DNA from: DATBIO01 sp036556965
GTDB lineage: Bacteria; Acidobacteriota; Vicinamibacteria; Fen-336
Length of the DNA stretch: 30,616 bases
Direction: 5' to 3'
NCBI GenBank assembly: GCA_036556965.1
Contig: DATBIO010000166.1
Coordinates: 1 to 30,616 of the forward strand
The position numbers and the translations under genes are program-made. This document shows, piece by piece, positions 6,761 through 15,029 of this stretch (within the stretch, counting starts at the first letter, position 1; every line of letters begins with the position of its first letter). A model generated the notes under the pieces. It was not told the DNA's origin and made no database searches. It worked only from the letters and a program-made list of their open reading frames with translations.

Positions 6761-7591
6761 ATGTCCGCTTCCGCGCCCCCTCCCTTCGACGACGGCGCGG
6801 CGCGTCGTCCCGCCCTCGCGCGGCGCGTGGGCGCCGGCGCCTGGCACGTGGTCTCCGGCTTCGCCTTCCTGCTGCGCCGGCCGTCGTTCTGGCCGCTGGC
6901 CGCGCTGCCCTCCGCGGTGGCGGTGGCCTGCCTCGGGGCCGGGCTGGTGGTGGCCGCCTACCTCATCCCCTGGCTGGAGCAGGCGCTGCTGCCCGGCCGC
7001 GGCAAGGCGCCCGTGGGCGTGGTACTGCTGCTCACGGTGGCCCTCTGGGTGGGGACCTTCGCCGCGGGCCTCGTCGCGGGCCTGGCCGTGGCCTTCCTGC
7101 TGACCGCGCCCCTGCTGGACAGGCTGTCGCGCAAGGTGGAGGCGTACGTGCGCGTGGAGGTGGCGGACCAGGGCGCGGGCCTCACGTGGGAGCTGGCCCA
7201 GTCGTTCCGGGGCGCCCTCTACTTCCTCGGCGCCGCCCCCGGCGTGCTCCTGCTGAGCGTGATCCCGCTCGTGGGCCCCGTGCTCGGCCTCGTCTGGGGC
7301 GCGCACGCCCTCGCCGTGCAGCAGACCGACATGGCCCTCACCCGCCGCGGCTTCGACTTCACCGCCCGCCGCGCCTGGCACCGCCGGTGGCGCCCGGAGA
7401 GCATGGGCTTCGGCCTCGCCGGCCTCTTCGCGCTCCTGGCGCCCTGCGCGAACCTCGTGCTCGCCCCCGCCCTCACCGTGGGAGGGACGCTCTTCGTGCT
7501 GGAGCTCGAGGAGGACCTCGCGGCCCCCGACCTGCCCGAGCGCCGCCGCGAGCCGCGCACCACGAACGCTTCCCTGCCCGCCTCCGAGTAG
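6761..7591 (+). CDS. EI24/CysZ-like membrane protein
   Basis: 276 residues with about four to six hydrophobic segments and the layout of the EI24 domain family (PF07264), which includes the sulfate permease CysZ of Escherichia coli. Segments: FWPLAALPSAVAVACLGAGL, then a long pair around VVLLLTVALWVGTFAAGL and LAVAFLLTAPLLDRLSRKVE, then FLGAAPGVLLLSVIPLVGPV with VWGAHALAVQQTD, and a last one around GLAGLFALLAPCANLVLAPA. The APLLDRLSRKVE stretch and the late double glycine-rich helix fit the family. Sulfate transport is not implied: no cys genes are near and many homologues are uncharacterised. The start is ATG 6761 with a probable leaderless promoter. The C-terminal tail is Arg/Glu-rich and cytoplasmic in likelihood. 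Confidence 0.83.
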   Translation: MSASAPPPFDDGAARRPALARRVGAGAWHVVSGFAFLLRRPSFWPLAALPSAVAVACLGAGLVVAAYLIPWLEQALLPGRGKAPVGVVLLLTVALWVGTFAAGLVAGLAVAFLLTAPLLDRLSRKVEAYVRVEVADQGAGLTWELAQSFRGALYFLGAAPGVLLLSVIPLVGPVLGLVWGAHALAVQQTDMALTRRGFDFTARRAWHRRWRPESMGFGLAGLFALLAPCANLVLAPALTVGGTLFVLELEEDLAAPDLPERRREPRTTNASLPASE

Positions 7592-7598
7592 CGGAAAA

Positions 7599-7656
7599 CC
7601 AGCCCGCCGGATCGCCGATACGGCCGCCCGCACCGGCCGGCTGGATCCTTCCTCTT
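7599..7656 (+). terminator. imperfect stem-loop with pyrimidine tail after the CysZ-like gene
   Basis: CCAGCCCGCCGG (7599-7610) pairs with CCGGCCGGCTGG (7633-7644) over 12 positions with one mismatch. ATCCTTCCTCTT follows. It starts eight bases after the stop codon. The loop is long (22 bases), so termination is only likely. Confidence 0.35.
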
Positions 7657-7728
7657 AAGTGCTGGCGTTTCGGCGGCGATGGGCCGATCGGCGGGTGGCG
7701 TCTTCCTTGCTCTCACACCGGGGGAACC

Positions 7729-7788
7729 ATGACCTCCAAACCAGTGGACTCCAAGGGTTTGGACGATCGGGGCCATCCAAGGAGATGA
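7729..7788 (+). CDS. possible 19-codon leader peptide before the Oar-type receptor
   Basis: ATG at 7729 follows GGGGGAA by two bases and reads MTSKPVDSKGLDDRGHPRR, ending with TGA at 7786-7788. That TGA overlaps an ATG at 7785 that is in frame with the receptor and lies three bases before the preferred receptor ATG at 7791. The arrangement (Shine-Dalgarno, short ORF, internal hairpin, stop/start overlap) is what a translational-coupling or attenuation leader would look like. There is no run of identical codons. In such GC-rich DNA a 20-codon ORF can occur by chance, so this is a candidate only. Confidence 0.35.
   Translation: MTSKPVDSKGLDDRGHPRR
7735..7763 (+). promoter_or_regulatory. hairpin in the 5' leader of the Oar-type receptor gene
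   Basis: TCCAAACC (7735-7742) and GGTTTGGA (7756-7763) form a perfect 8-bp stem with a 13-base loop. It lies 27 bases before the receptor ATG and inside the 19-codon ORF. It would not itself mask the AAGGAG Shine-Dalgarno (7779-7784). The rest of 7657-7728 is GC-rich; I could match it to no known riboswitch, and no clear promoter could be picked there. Confidence 0.45.
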
Positions 7789-7790
7789 GC

Positions 7791-10718
7791 ATGAACTTTC
7801 GAGGACGCATCCTGTCCCTCGCCTTCGCGCTGGCCGCGGCCGGCGGTCCGGCGTGGGCGCAGGGCTCGCAGACGGGCACGCTGACCGGCCGCGTCGAATC
7901 CACCGATGGCGCGGCGCTTCCCGGCGTGACCGTCACCGCCACCTCGCCCTTGTTGCAGGGCGAGCGAGTGGCCGTCACCACGGAGAACGGCGACTACATC
8001 TTCAAGGGCCTGCCCACGGGCAGCTACAAGGTGACGTTCACCCTGGCCAGCTTCGCCACGGTGGAGCGCACGGTCACCGTCGAGCTGGCCCAGACCTCGA
8101 CCGTGAACGCCACCATGTCCGTGGCCTCCGTCTCGGAGACGATCACCGTCACCTCGGACGCGCCGTCCGCCCTGGAGACGCCGCAGGGCGGCGCCACCTA
8201 CTCCGCGCGCGAGATCGACAGCCTGGCCACCGGGCGCACGCTCGTGGCCATCGCGGAGCTGGCCCCCGGGCTCACCGACAACACGCCCAACTCCGGGCAG
8301 GTCACGATCTCCGGCGGCTTCGCCTACGACAACGTCTTCCTGGTGGACGGGGTGGACGTCACCGACTCCACCTTCGGCAGCCCCAACAACGTCTTCATCG
8401 AGGAGGCCATCCAGGAGACGCAGGTCATCACCTCCGGCGTGTCCGCCGAGTTCGGGCGCTTCGGCGGGGGCGTGGTGAACGCCATCACCAAGCGGGGCGG
8501 CAACGAGTTCTCGGGCAGCTTCCGCGCCGACCTCACCAACACGAGCTGGCGCGACGAGACCCCGATCGAGGACGAGCAGGAGATCGAGCGCGAGGACCGC
8601 CTGGGCAAGGTGTTCCAGGGCACCCTGGGCGGACCGGTGCTCCGCGACCGGCTCTGGTTCTTCGTGGCCGGGCGCACGGAGAGCCGCGCCCTGCAGGGCA
8701 CCTTCCCCTTCTCGGGCGTGGCCTTCCAGGACGAGCGCGACGACAAGCGCTTCGAGGGCAAGCTGACGGGCACCATCGCCCCCAACCACACCCTGCAGAC
8801 CGTCTACACCGTGAACCGCACCGAGGACTCCGCCCCCACCTTCGACTTCAGCATCGCCCCCAGCACCCTGGACGTCACCAAGTTCCCGCAGGAGCTGTTC
8901 GTGGTGAACTACAACGGCGTCCTGCGCCCCGACCTCTTCCTGGAGGCGCAGTACTCCCAGCAGTCGCTGGGGTTCCGCGATGGCAACGGCGTGGACACCG
9001 ACGTGGCCACCGGCTCGCCCATCTTCACCTTCGGCAACAGCGCGGCGGTGGAGTCGGGGCAGCACTACAACGCGCCCTACTTCGACTACGGCACCGACCC
9101 CCAGGACCGCGACAACAAGCAGTTCACCACCAACCTCTCGTACTTCCTCTCCACCGCCTCCCTGGGCAAGCACGACCTGAAGGCCGGGGTCGAGTACTAC
9201 AAGAACCGCTTCAAGGGCGGCAACTCGCAGTCGCCCACCAGCTTCGTCTACTACGCCGACTACAAGACGGACGACGCCGGCAACCCCGTGCTGGACGGCA
9301 ACGGCAACCTCACCCCCGTCTTCGAGCCCTTCGGCGGCCTGTTCCTGAACTGGATCGCGGAGCGCGGCGCGGTGTTGAACGTCAACACCACCACCCTCTA
9401 CCTGAACGACCGCTGGCAGCTCAACGACCACTGGGCCTTCAACCTCGGCCTGCGCTACGAGCAGGTGCGCAGCGACACCACCTCCTCGGACATCCTGGCC
9501 CTGGACACCAACACCATCGTCCCGCGCCTGGCCGCGGAGTTCGACGTGAAGGGCGACGGCCGTTTCAAGCTGCAGGGCACCTACTCGCACTACGGCGCGT
9601 CCTACAACCTGAGCCAGTTCGGCAACAACCAGGGCGCGGGCAACCCCAGCCTCGTGTACGCCCTCTACGTCGGGCCCCCGGGCGAGGGCCTGGGCTTCGC
9701 CCCCGGCTTCGACCCGCAGAACTACTTCCTGCTCGACGCGTTCCTGCCCACCGCCAACGCCTCCTTCGAGGACAGCCTCTCCTCGCCGCTGGTGAAGGAG
9801 TGGACCCTGGCCGCGGGCGGCCAGTTCGGGAACCGCGGCTACGGCAAGGTCATGTACACCAACCGCCGGGTGACCGACTTCGTGGAGAGCTTCACCACCA
9901 TCGACCTGGGCACGGTGGAGGTCAGCACCGACGCCCCCTGCCTGGAGTGCGCGGGCCCCTTCCTCCTCGACAACATCGAGTACCGGAACACCAGCGTCCC
10001 CACGCGCGAGTACCAGGCCCTGCAGTTCCTGGCCAGCTATCGCCTGACCGACCGCTGGTCGGTGGGCGGGCACTACACCTACCAGATCCGGAACCACGGC
10101 AACTTCGAGGGCGAGAACACCAACCAGCCCGCCATCAGCTCCGCCTTCGGCGACTACCCGGAGATCCTGGTCCCGGAGCGCAACGTCCCCGAGGGCCGGC
10201 TGAACGACTACCAGCAGCACAAGGTGCGGGCGTGGACGAACTACGACCTCGGCCTGGGCGGCTTCGGGAACCTCAACATGGGCGTGCTGTGGCGGTACGA
10301 CTCGGCCCTGACCCACAGCTTCGCCTCCGCCAACCAGGAAGTGACCGAGATCCAGCTCTCCCGCGACCCGGGCTATGCGCAGCCGCCGCAGCTGCAGACG
10401 GTGTTCTTCGGCGAGCGCGGGTCGGGCAGCTTCGCCGGCGCCCACCTCTTCGACCTGGCCCTGACCTACGACATCAAGACCTACAAGTCCTTCCGGCCCT
10501 ACGTGAAGATGGACGTGCGCAACCTCTTCAACGACAAGACGCTGGGGGCGGGAGTGAGCGGCTGGAACACCTCGGTGGCCCCGGACTTCGACGGTCCGGT
10601 GGACGCCAACGGCATCCCCACCCAGTTCGTCCGCGGCCCGAACTTCGGCCGCGCCATCGACGCCAACAGCTTCCCCTTCCCGCGCGAGATCCGCGTCGCG
10701 CTGGGGTTCCGGTTCTGA
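7791..10718 (+). CDS. Oar-type TonB-dependent receptor with carboxypeptidase-regulatory-like domain
   Basis: 975-residue outer-membrane protein. A signal peptide (MNFRGRILSLAFALAAAG ending AWAQ) is followed by a carboxypeptidase-regulatory-like beta-sandwich (about 28-110: TGTLTGRVESTDGAALPGVT, LPTGSYKVTF). Next comes a plug domain (about 140-240: FLVDGVDVTDSTFG, SAEFGRFGGGVVNAITKRGG), then a long barrel with many aromatic strands, ending RVALGFRF with a terminal Phe. Oar-like proteins are expanded in Acidobacteriota and are thought to import large ligands (glycans, peptides) or to support adhesion; the ligand here is unknown. A CLEC motif (DAPCLECAGPF) lies in a late extracellular-looking loop. 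ATG 7791 was chosen because AAGGAG ends six bases before it; ATG 7785 sits directly on the Shine-Dalgarno sequence. No SusD-like partner, TonB or glycan-degrading gene is adjacent. Confidence 0.93.
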   Translation: MNFRGRILSLAFALAAAGGPAWAQGSQTGTLTGRVESTDGAALPGVTVTATSPLLQGERVAVTTENGDYIFKGLPTGSYKVTFTLASFATVERTVTVELAQTSTVNATMSVASVSETITVTSDAPSALETPQGGATYSAREIDSLATGRTLVAIAELAPGLTDNTPNSGQVTISGGFAYDNVFLVDGVDVTDSTFGSPNNVFIEEAIQETQVITSGVSAEFGRFGGGVVNAITKRGGNEFSGSFRADLTNTSWRDETPIEDEQEIEREDRLGKVFQGTLGGPVLRDRLWFFVAGRTESRALQGTFPFSGVAFQDERDDKRFEGKLTGTIAPNHTLQTVYTVNRTEDSAPTFDFSIAPSTLDVTKFPQELFVVNYNGVLRPDLFLEAQYSQQSLGFRDGNGVDTDVATGSPIFTFGNSAAVESGQHYNAPYFDYGTDPQDRDNKQFTTNLSYFLSTASLGKHDLKAGVEYYKNRFKGGNSQSPTSFVYYADYKTDDAGNPVLDGNGNLTPVFEPFGGLFLNWIAERGAVLNVNTTTLYLNDRWQLNDHWAFNLGLRYEQVRSDTTSSDILALDTNTIVPRLAAEFDVKGDGRFKLQGTYSHYGASYNLSQFGNNQGAGNPSLVYALYVGPPGEGLGFAPGFDPQNYFLLDAFLPTANASFEDSLSSPLVKEWTLAAGGQFGNRGYGKVMYTNRRVTDFVESFTTIDLGTVEVSTDAPCLECAGPFLLDNIEYRNTSVPTREYQALQFLASYRLTDRWSVGGHYTYQIRNHGNFEGENTNQPAISSAFGDYPEILVPERNVPEGRLNDYQQHKVRAWTNYDLGLGGFGNLNMGVLWRYDSALTHSFASANQEVTEIQLSRDPGYAQPPQLQTVFFGERGSGSFAGAHLFDLALTYDIKTYKSFRPYVKMDVRNLFNDKTLGAGVSGWNTSVAPDFDGPVDANGIPTQFVRGPNFGRAIDANSFPFPREIRVALGFRF

Positions 10719-10753
10719 TGGCCTGACGCCGTTCTCGCAGGCGCGACGGACCC

Positions 10754-10795
10754 GCCGCCGGTCCCGGCCGCAACACCGGGGCCGGCGGCTTCTGC
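10754..10795 (+). terminator. strong stem-loop between the convergent receptor and permease genes
   Basis: GCCGCCGGTCCCGG (10754-10767) pairs with CCGGGGCCGGCGGC (10776-10789) over 14 positions with one G-U pair and an 8-base loop, followed by TTCT. It lies 36 bases after the receptor stop. It could also serve the permease gene from the other side, although there is no T-run in that direction. Confidence 0.6.
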
Positions 10796-10847
10796 TGCGG
10801 CATCACGGCCAGCCGGCGGCCGCCGTCGCCACGCGCGCTCCGGCGCC

Positions 10848-13484
10848 TCAGTCGCCGCGCAGGGCGACCAGCGGATCCGTGCGCGCCGCCCGCCGCGCGG
10901 GCAGCCAGCAGGCCAGCAGCAGCACGCCCAGCAGCAGCGCCGTCATGCTCGCGAAGGTGGCGGGGTCGGTGGCCCGGACGTCGAAGAGGAGAGTCTCCGC
11001 CGCCCGCGTGGCGAAGGCCGCGGCTACCGTGCCCAGCGCTGCCCCCGCCACCCCCAGGCGGAACCCCCCGCCCAGGACGCCGCGGAGGACGCGCGAGGGC
11101 GTGGCGCCCAGGGCCAGGCGCACGCCGGTCTCCCAACGCTGCTGCGTCACCGAGTACGACATGACCCCATACACCCCGATGCAGGCGAGGAGCAGCGCCA
11201 CCAGGGCGAAGGCGCCGAGCAGCGCGGTGCGGAGCCTCGGCGTGGCCACGGACTCCGACACCATCTGCCCGAACGTGCTCGGCGCGGGCACGGGCACGAG
11301 CGGGTCGATGCGGGAGAGCTCCGCGTGCGCGCCGCGCACGAGCGCGGTCCCGTCCCCGGGCCCGCGCACGGACACGTACATCGTGCGCCACCAGAGGTGC
11401 TGGGCGTACGGCACGTAGAGCGTGGGCTCCGGGGCGGCCTCCAGGCCCGTGTACTTCACGTCGCCCACCACGCCCACGACGGTGAGGCGCGGCGAGTCGG
11501 GATCCGGCTCGCCCGTCTGGATCCACCGTCCCACCGCCTGACCCCCGTAGAAGCGGCGGGCCATGGTCTCGTTGACGATGGCGACCCGCGGGGCGCCATC
11601 ACGGTCGTCCTCGGAGAACGCGCGGCCGGCGCGGAGCGGGATGCCGAACGTCTCGAAGTAGGCGGGCGTCACCAGCAGCTGCGCCACCGCGGGGACCTGC
11701 TCGCCGGGCTTGTAGACGCGGCCCTCGGGCGTCACCGGGTTCGTCATCACCAGCCGGTTGGGCGGCACCGCCATGCTCACCGCCGCGGCGCGGGCCCCGG
11801 GGAGGGCGGCCAGCCGGCGGATGGCCTCGTCGAAGTACGCGGCCGTGCGCGGATCGTCGCCGTAGCGGGCCTCGGGGAGGGCGATCCGCGTGACGACGAC
11901 GCCCTCGGCTTCCGCGCCGGGATTCACCGCGGTGAGGCGCAGCAGGCTGTTGCCGAGCAGGCCGGCCCCGATGAGCACGGTGAGGGCGAGGGCCAGCTCG
12001 CCCACGACCAGGGCCTTCCGCACCCGCCCGCCCGCCGACGAGCCCGACCCGCGGCCGTCCTCGCGGAGATGGCCGGCCTCGCCGGAGGGGAGCTGCAGCA
12101 CGGGGACCAGCCCCACCGCGAGGCCGCTGAGCACGGCGAGGGCGGCCGTGAAGGCGAGCAGCCGCGTGTCCAGCACGCCTTGCCGGACGGCCAAGGCGTC
12201 CTCGGGGACGAGGCCACCGAAGATCCGCATGCCCAGCACGGCGAGGACCACGCCCATGGCGGCGCCGCCCAGCGCCACGAGCAGGCTCTCCGCGAGGAGC
12301 TGGCGGGCCAGGCGCCCGCGGCTGGCCCCCAGCGCGGAACGCACGGCCAGCTCCTTGTGGCGGCTGCTCGCGCGGGCCAGCAGCAGGTTGGCCACGTTCG
12401 CGCACGCGATGAGGAGGACGAGGGCGACGGCGGCCAGGAGGGTGAGGAGCGTGACCCGCACGTCGCGCACGAGCGTCTCGCGCAGGGGGAGAGCCGTGTA
12501 GGTCCAGGTCTGCGCGGAGTCGGGCCACCGCTGCTTGACGGCGGCCCCGATCCCTGACAGCTCGGCCTCCACGCCCGCGCCCGCGCCGCCGTCGGCCAGC
12601 CGGCCCAGCGCCTGCAGGAAGAACGGCGCCCGGAAGGCGGCCGGCTCGAGGGGCAGGTTGACCCAGAGTTGCTCCTCGGTACGGCCCGGGACGCGGAAGC
12701 CCGGCGGCATCACGCCCACCACGGTGTGCGGGGCGCCGTCGATCGTGAGGACGCGGCCGACCGCCTCGGGCGACCGGCCGAACCGCCGGTCCCACAGCCC
12801 GTGCCCGAGGAGGGCGACGCGCGGCGCGCCCGCTTCGTCCTCCGCGGCCACGAACGTCCGCCCGGCCACGGGCGCCACGCGCAGCGCGTCGAAGACCCCG
12901 GAGGTGACGGCGGCGCCCCGGACCGCCTCCGCGCCCGCCTCCGCGTCCACCGCGAAGCTGGCCCTGAGCATGGAATAGGCGCCGAACTGCCGGAGGGCGC
13001 GCGCCTCGCGCAGGGCCTCGAAGTCGGCCACCGAGAGCGCGGAGCCCGTGGCCTCGCCCTGATCGTGGACGAAGACGCGCACCAGCCGGTCGGCCCCGGG
13101 ATAGGGCAGCGGCTTGAGCAGCATGGCGTCCACGCTGCTGAAGATCGCGGTGTTGGCGCCGATGCCGAGGGCCAGGGAGAGCGTGGCCACCGCCCCCAGG
13201 GCGGGGGTGCGGGCGAGCGAGCGGGCGCCGAAGCGCAGGTCGCGCGCCAGGTCCTCCAGCCACCGGCCGCGCCGCCCGTCCCGGGCCGCCTCCTGGTGCT
13301 GCTCGACGCCGCCGAAGGTGCGCAGGGCGGCCGTGCGCGCGGCGGCGGCGTCCATCCCGAGGGTGACGTTCTTCTCCGTCTGCCGCTCGACGTGGAACGC
13401 CATCTCCTCGCGCATGCGGGCCTCGAGCGCCGCGCGACCCGACCAGCGCTCGAAGAGCCGGGCCAGGAGGGCGCCCGGCCTCAC
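10848..13484 (-). CDS. ADOP-type ABC permease without ATPase (MacB/FtsX-like)
   Basis: 878 residues from GTG 13484, whose GTGA overlaps the TGA of the PadR gene. Order of parts: an N-terminal ADOP region (MREEMAFHVERQTEKNVTLG, ALRTFGGVEQHQE, WLEDLARDLRFGARSL), a first transmembrane helix (LGAVATLSLALGIGANTAIF), a MacB-like periplasmic core, three FtsX-type helices around VRVTLLTLLAAVALVLLIAC with NVANLLLARASSRHKELAVR, a second periplasmic core, and a final FtsX unit ending in LACWLPARRAARTDPLVALR. This duplicated architecture without its own ATPase is the acidobacterial duplicated orphan permease family. By analogy with MacB it may couple to an ATPase encoded elsewhere and transmit mechanical force to periplasmic partners; substrates are unknown. 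No ATP-binding gene is adjacent. Confidence 0.94.
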   Translation of the reverse strand: MRPGALLARLFERWSGRAALEARMREEMAFHVERQTEKNVTLGMDAAAARTAALRTFGGVEQHQEAARDGRRGRWLEDLARDLRFGARSLARTPALGAVATLSLALGIGANTAIFSSVDAMLLKPLPYPGADRLVRVFVHDQGEATGSALSVADFEALREARALRQFGAYSMLRASFAVDAEAGAEAVRGAAVTSGVFDALRVAPVAGRTFVAAEDEAGAPRVALLGHGLWDRRFGRSPEAVGRVLTIDGAPHTVVGVMPPGFRVPGRTEEQLWVNLPLEPAAFRAPFFLQALGRLADGGAGAGVEAELSGIGAAVKQRWPDSAQTWTYTALPLRETLVRDVRVTLLTLLAAVALVLLIACANVANLLLARASSRHKELAVRSALGASRGRLARQLLAESLLVALGGAAMGVVLAVLGMRIFGGLVPEDALAVRQGVLDTRLLAFTAALAVLSGLAVGLVPVLQLPSGEAGHLREDGRGSGSSAGGRVRKALVVGELALALTVLIGAGLLGNSLLRLTAVNPGAEAEGVVVTRIALPEARYGDDPRTAAYFDEAIRRLAALPGARAAAVSMAVPPNRLVMTNPVTPEGRVYKPGEQVPAVAQLLVTPAYFETFGIPLRAGRAFSEDDRDGAPRVAIVNETMARRFYGGQAVGRWIQTGEPDPDSPRLTVVGVVGDVKYTGLEAAPEPTLYVPYAQHLWWRTMYVSVRGPGDGTALVRGAHAELSRIDPLVPVPAPSTFGQMVSESVATPRLRTALLGAFALVALLLACIGVYGVMSYSVTQQRWETGVRLALGATPSRVLRGVLGGGFRLGVAGAALGTVAAAFATRAAETLLFDVRATDPATFASMTALLLGVLLLACWLPARRAARTDPLVALRGD

Positions 13485-13819
13485 CGCGTCGCCTCCAGGA
13501 TGCGGTCCACCGCGTGCGAGAGGCGGGTCCACTTCTTCAGCTCCCTGGCGAGGTGGCGCCGCCCGTGCTTGGTGAGGCTGTAGTAGCGGGCCCGGCGCTT
13601 GTTGTCGGTGGTCCGCCACGCGCTCTCCACCAGCCCCTGCCGCTCCAGCCGGTAGAGCGCCGGGTAGAGGGAGCCCTGGTTCACCTGGAGGACGTTCTCG
13701 GACCGCACGTCCAGCCACTCCGTGATCGCCCACCCGTGCATGGGCCCCCGCTGGAGCGACTTCAGCACCAGCACGTCGAGCGTGCCCTGCAGCAGCTCCG
13801 CCTTCTCCCTCGCCGTCAT
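13481..13819 (-). CDS. PadR family transcriptional regulator
   Basis: 112 residues, a typical short PadR protein: winged helix-turn-helix (ELLQGTLDVLVLKSLQRGPM, HGWAITEWL) with the wing LYRLERQGLVESAW and YSLTKHGRRHLARELKKW, then a short C-terminal helix for dimerisation. PadR repressors bind palindromes and are released by small ligands. In Acidobacteriota this subgroup regularly precedes ADOP permeases, as here, where its stop overlaps the permease GTG. ATG 13819 has a GGAGAGG Shine-Dalgarno sequence. A perfect palindrome between its -10 element and the Shine-Dalgarno sequence suggests self-repression. The ligand is unknown. Confidence 0.95.
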   Translation of the reverse strand: MTAREKAELLQGTLDVLVLKSLQRGPMHGWAITEWLDVRSENVLQVNQGSLYPALYRLERQGLVESAWRTTDNKRRARYYSLTKHGRRHLARELKKWTRLSHAVDRILEATR

Positions 13820-13830
13820 GGGCGCCTCTC

Positions 13831-13847
13831 CTTTCGAACGTCGAAAG
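13831..13847. promoter_or_regulatory. palindrome CTTTCGA-ACG-TCGAAAG, candidate PadR operator
   Basis: Two perfect 7-bp arms around three bases. It starts one base downstream of the -10 box of the padR promoter (minus strand) and ends just before the Shine-Dalgarno sequence, the position expected for self-repression. It does not match the best-known PadR site type (ATGT-N8-ACAT), so the assignment rests on position and symmetry. Confidence 0.55.
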
Positions 13848-13848
13848 A

Positions 13849-13877
13849 AGACTGCCGGCGCTCCTTTAGAATGTCAA
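13849..13877 (-). promoter_or_regulatory. promoter of the PadR-ADOP operon
   Basis: Minus strand: TTGACA (13877-13872), 17 bases, CAGTCT (13854-13849). The -35 matches consensus completely. Transcription would start inside or beside the palindrome at 13831-13847. Confidence 0.65.
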
Positions 13878-13942
13878 GGGGAGGGCGCGGCGGTCCGCCC
13901 GGCCCCGCGGCGGGAGGTGGCGCGGGGCGGCGTGACGGGGCC

Positions 13943-13989
13943 TATACTCGCTTGCCTGCATACGACTTCCCATTCAAGGCCAGGAGGTG
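13943..13989 (+). promoter_or_regulatory. -10 element TATACT and Shine-Dalgarno AGGAGGTG for the 118-aa protein gene
   Basis: TATACT (13943-13948) is a good -10 box without a recognisable -35 box. AGGAGGTG (13982-13989), nearly a full anti-16S match, lies four bases before ATG 13994. This is one of the strongest ribosome sites in the window, suggesting high expression of a small protein. Confidence 0.5.
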
Positions 13990-13993
13990 CCTC

Positions 13994-14350
13994 ATGCCGC
14001 GTGTGGCCGACTATTCGATCCTCGCCGACAGCTGGTGGACCGAGGGACACAGCCCGGACCCCATCTCTTTCAACGTTCCCAACAACGTCGACCCGGACTC
14101 GCGGTCGATCCTGAGCTTCGTGCTCCACGTCTGGAGCGCGGACGACATGTCGCTCAAGATCCGCCTGAACGGCGTCGAGGTGTGGAACTGGAATTTCTCG
14201 GACGGGGAGCGGCTCCGCTTCTACCAGGAGGTCGTCCCCAAGGGGCTGGTCCGGGCGGGCACGAACAACCTCAGCATCGACAGCTCGAGCGGCGACTACC
14301 GGATGGTGAAGGTCTCCGACGTCGTCATCTGGTGGCAGGCCAACATCTGA
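13994..14350 (+). CDS. 118-aa beta-rich protein, unknown function
   Basis: Soluble, without signal peptide or membrane helix. The sequence alternates beta strands with aromatic residues (ILADSWWTEG, SILSFVLHVWSADD, KIRLNGVEVWNWNFSDGE, FYQEVVPKGLV, NNLSIDSSSGDYRMVKVSDV, ending VIWWQANI). It resembles a single jelly-roll or carbohydrate-binding-like sandwich, with a LNGVEVWNWNF strand pair like those seen in lectin-like modules. I recognise no named family, so a glycan-binding role is a guess from fold impression only. Base use is slightly less GC-extreme than its neighbours. It is a single-gene unit with its own promoter and very strong Shine-Dalgarno sequence, between the PadR regulator (divergent) and the cox operon. 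Confidence 0.8.
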   Translation: MPRVADYSILADSWWTEGHSPDPISFNVPNNVDPDSRSILSFVLHVWSADDMSLKIRLNGVEVWNWNFSDGERLRFYQEVVPKGLVRAGTNNLSIDSSSGDYRMVKVSDVVIWWQANI

Positions 14351-14363
14351 GGAACGACCCGTT

Positions 14364-14380
14364 GCGTGCCGGGGGCACGC
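14364..14380 (+). terminator. short perfect hairpin after the 118-aa protein gene
   Basis: GCGTGCC-GGG-GGCACGC, a 7-bp GC stem with a 3-base loop, 14 bases after the stop codon and before the cox promoter. No T-run follows, so an intrinsic terminator is uncertain. Confidence 0.4.
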
Positions 14381-14417
14381 CGCCTGCCCGACGACCATTC
14401 GCGACCGCCGGACAGGA

Positions 14418-14447
14418 TTGACAGCGTCGCTTCCCCGCCACCATACT
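14418..14447 (+). promoter_or_regulatory. promoter of the cox operon
   Basis: TTGACA (14418-14423), 18 bases, CATACT (14442-14447). It would give a leader of about 85-90 bases before the coxS ATG at 14541, which has its own GAGGAGGCG Shine-Dalgarno sequence. No operator-like repeat stands out in the leader. Confidence 0.6.
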
Positions 14448-14540
14448 CGCCGCTCCCACGCTCGAACGAGACTGACCCGTGGTCCCCCCCACTGGCACGC
14501 GCGCGCGCACGCGCCCTCCCCTCAAGCCGAGGAGGCGTCC

Positions 14541-15020
<480 letters not shown>

Positions 15021-15029
15021 GAGGGGGCC

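Noticed and set aside
7657..7728. A possible riboswitch (for example c-di-GMP-I type) in the Oar leader
   Set aside because: I could not match the conserved core of any riboswitch class that I know. Only a short hairpin and a leader ORF nearby are supportable.
7713..10445. A 910-codon open frame on the minus strand across the Oar receptor gene
   Set aside because: It has low-complexity Gly/Val/Ala/Arg composition and no domain, while the plus strand has a full TonB-dependent receptor. It is a codon-bias shadow.
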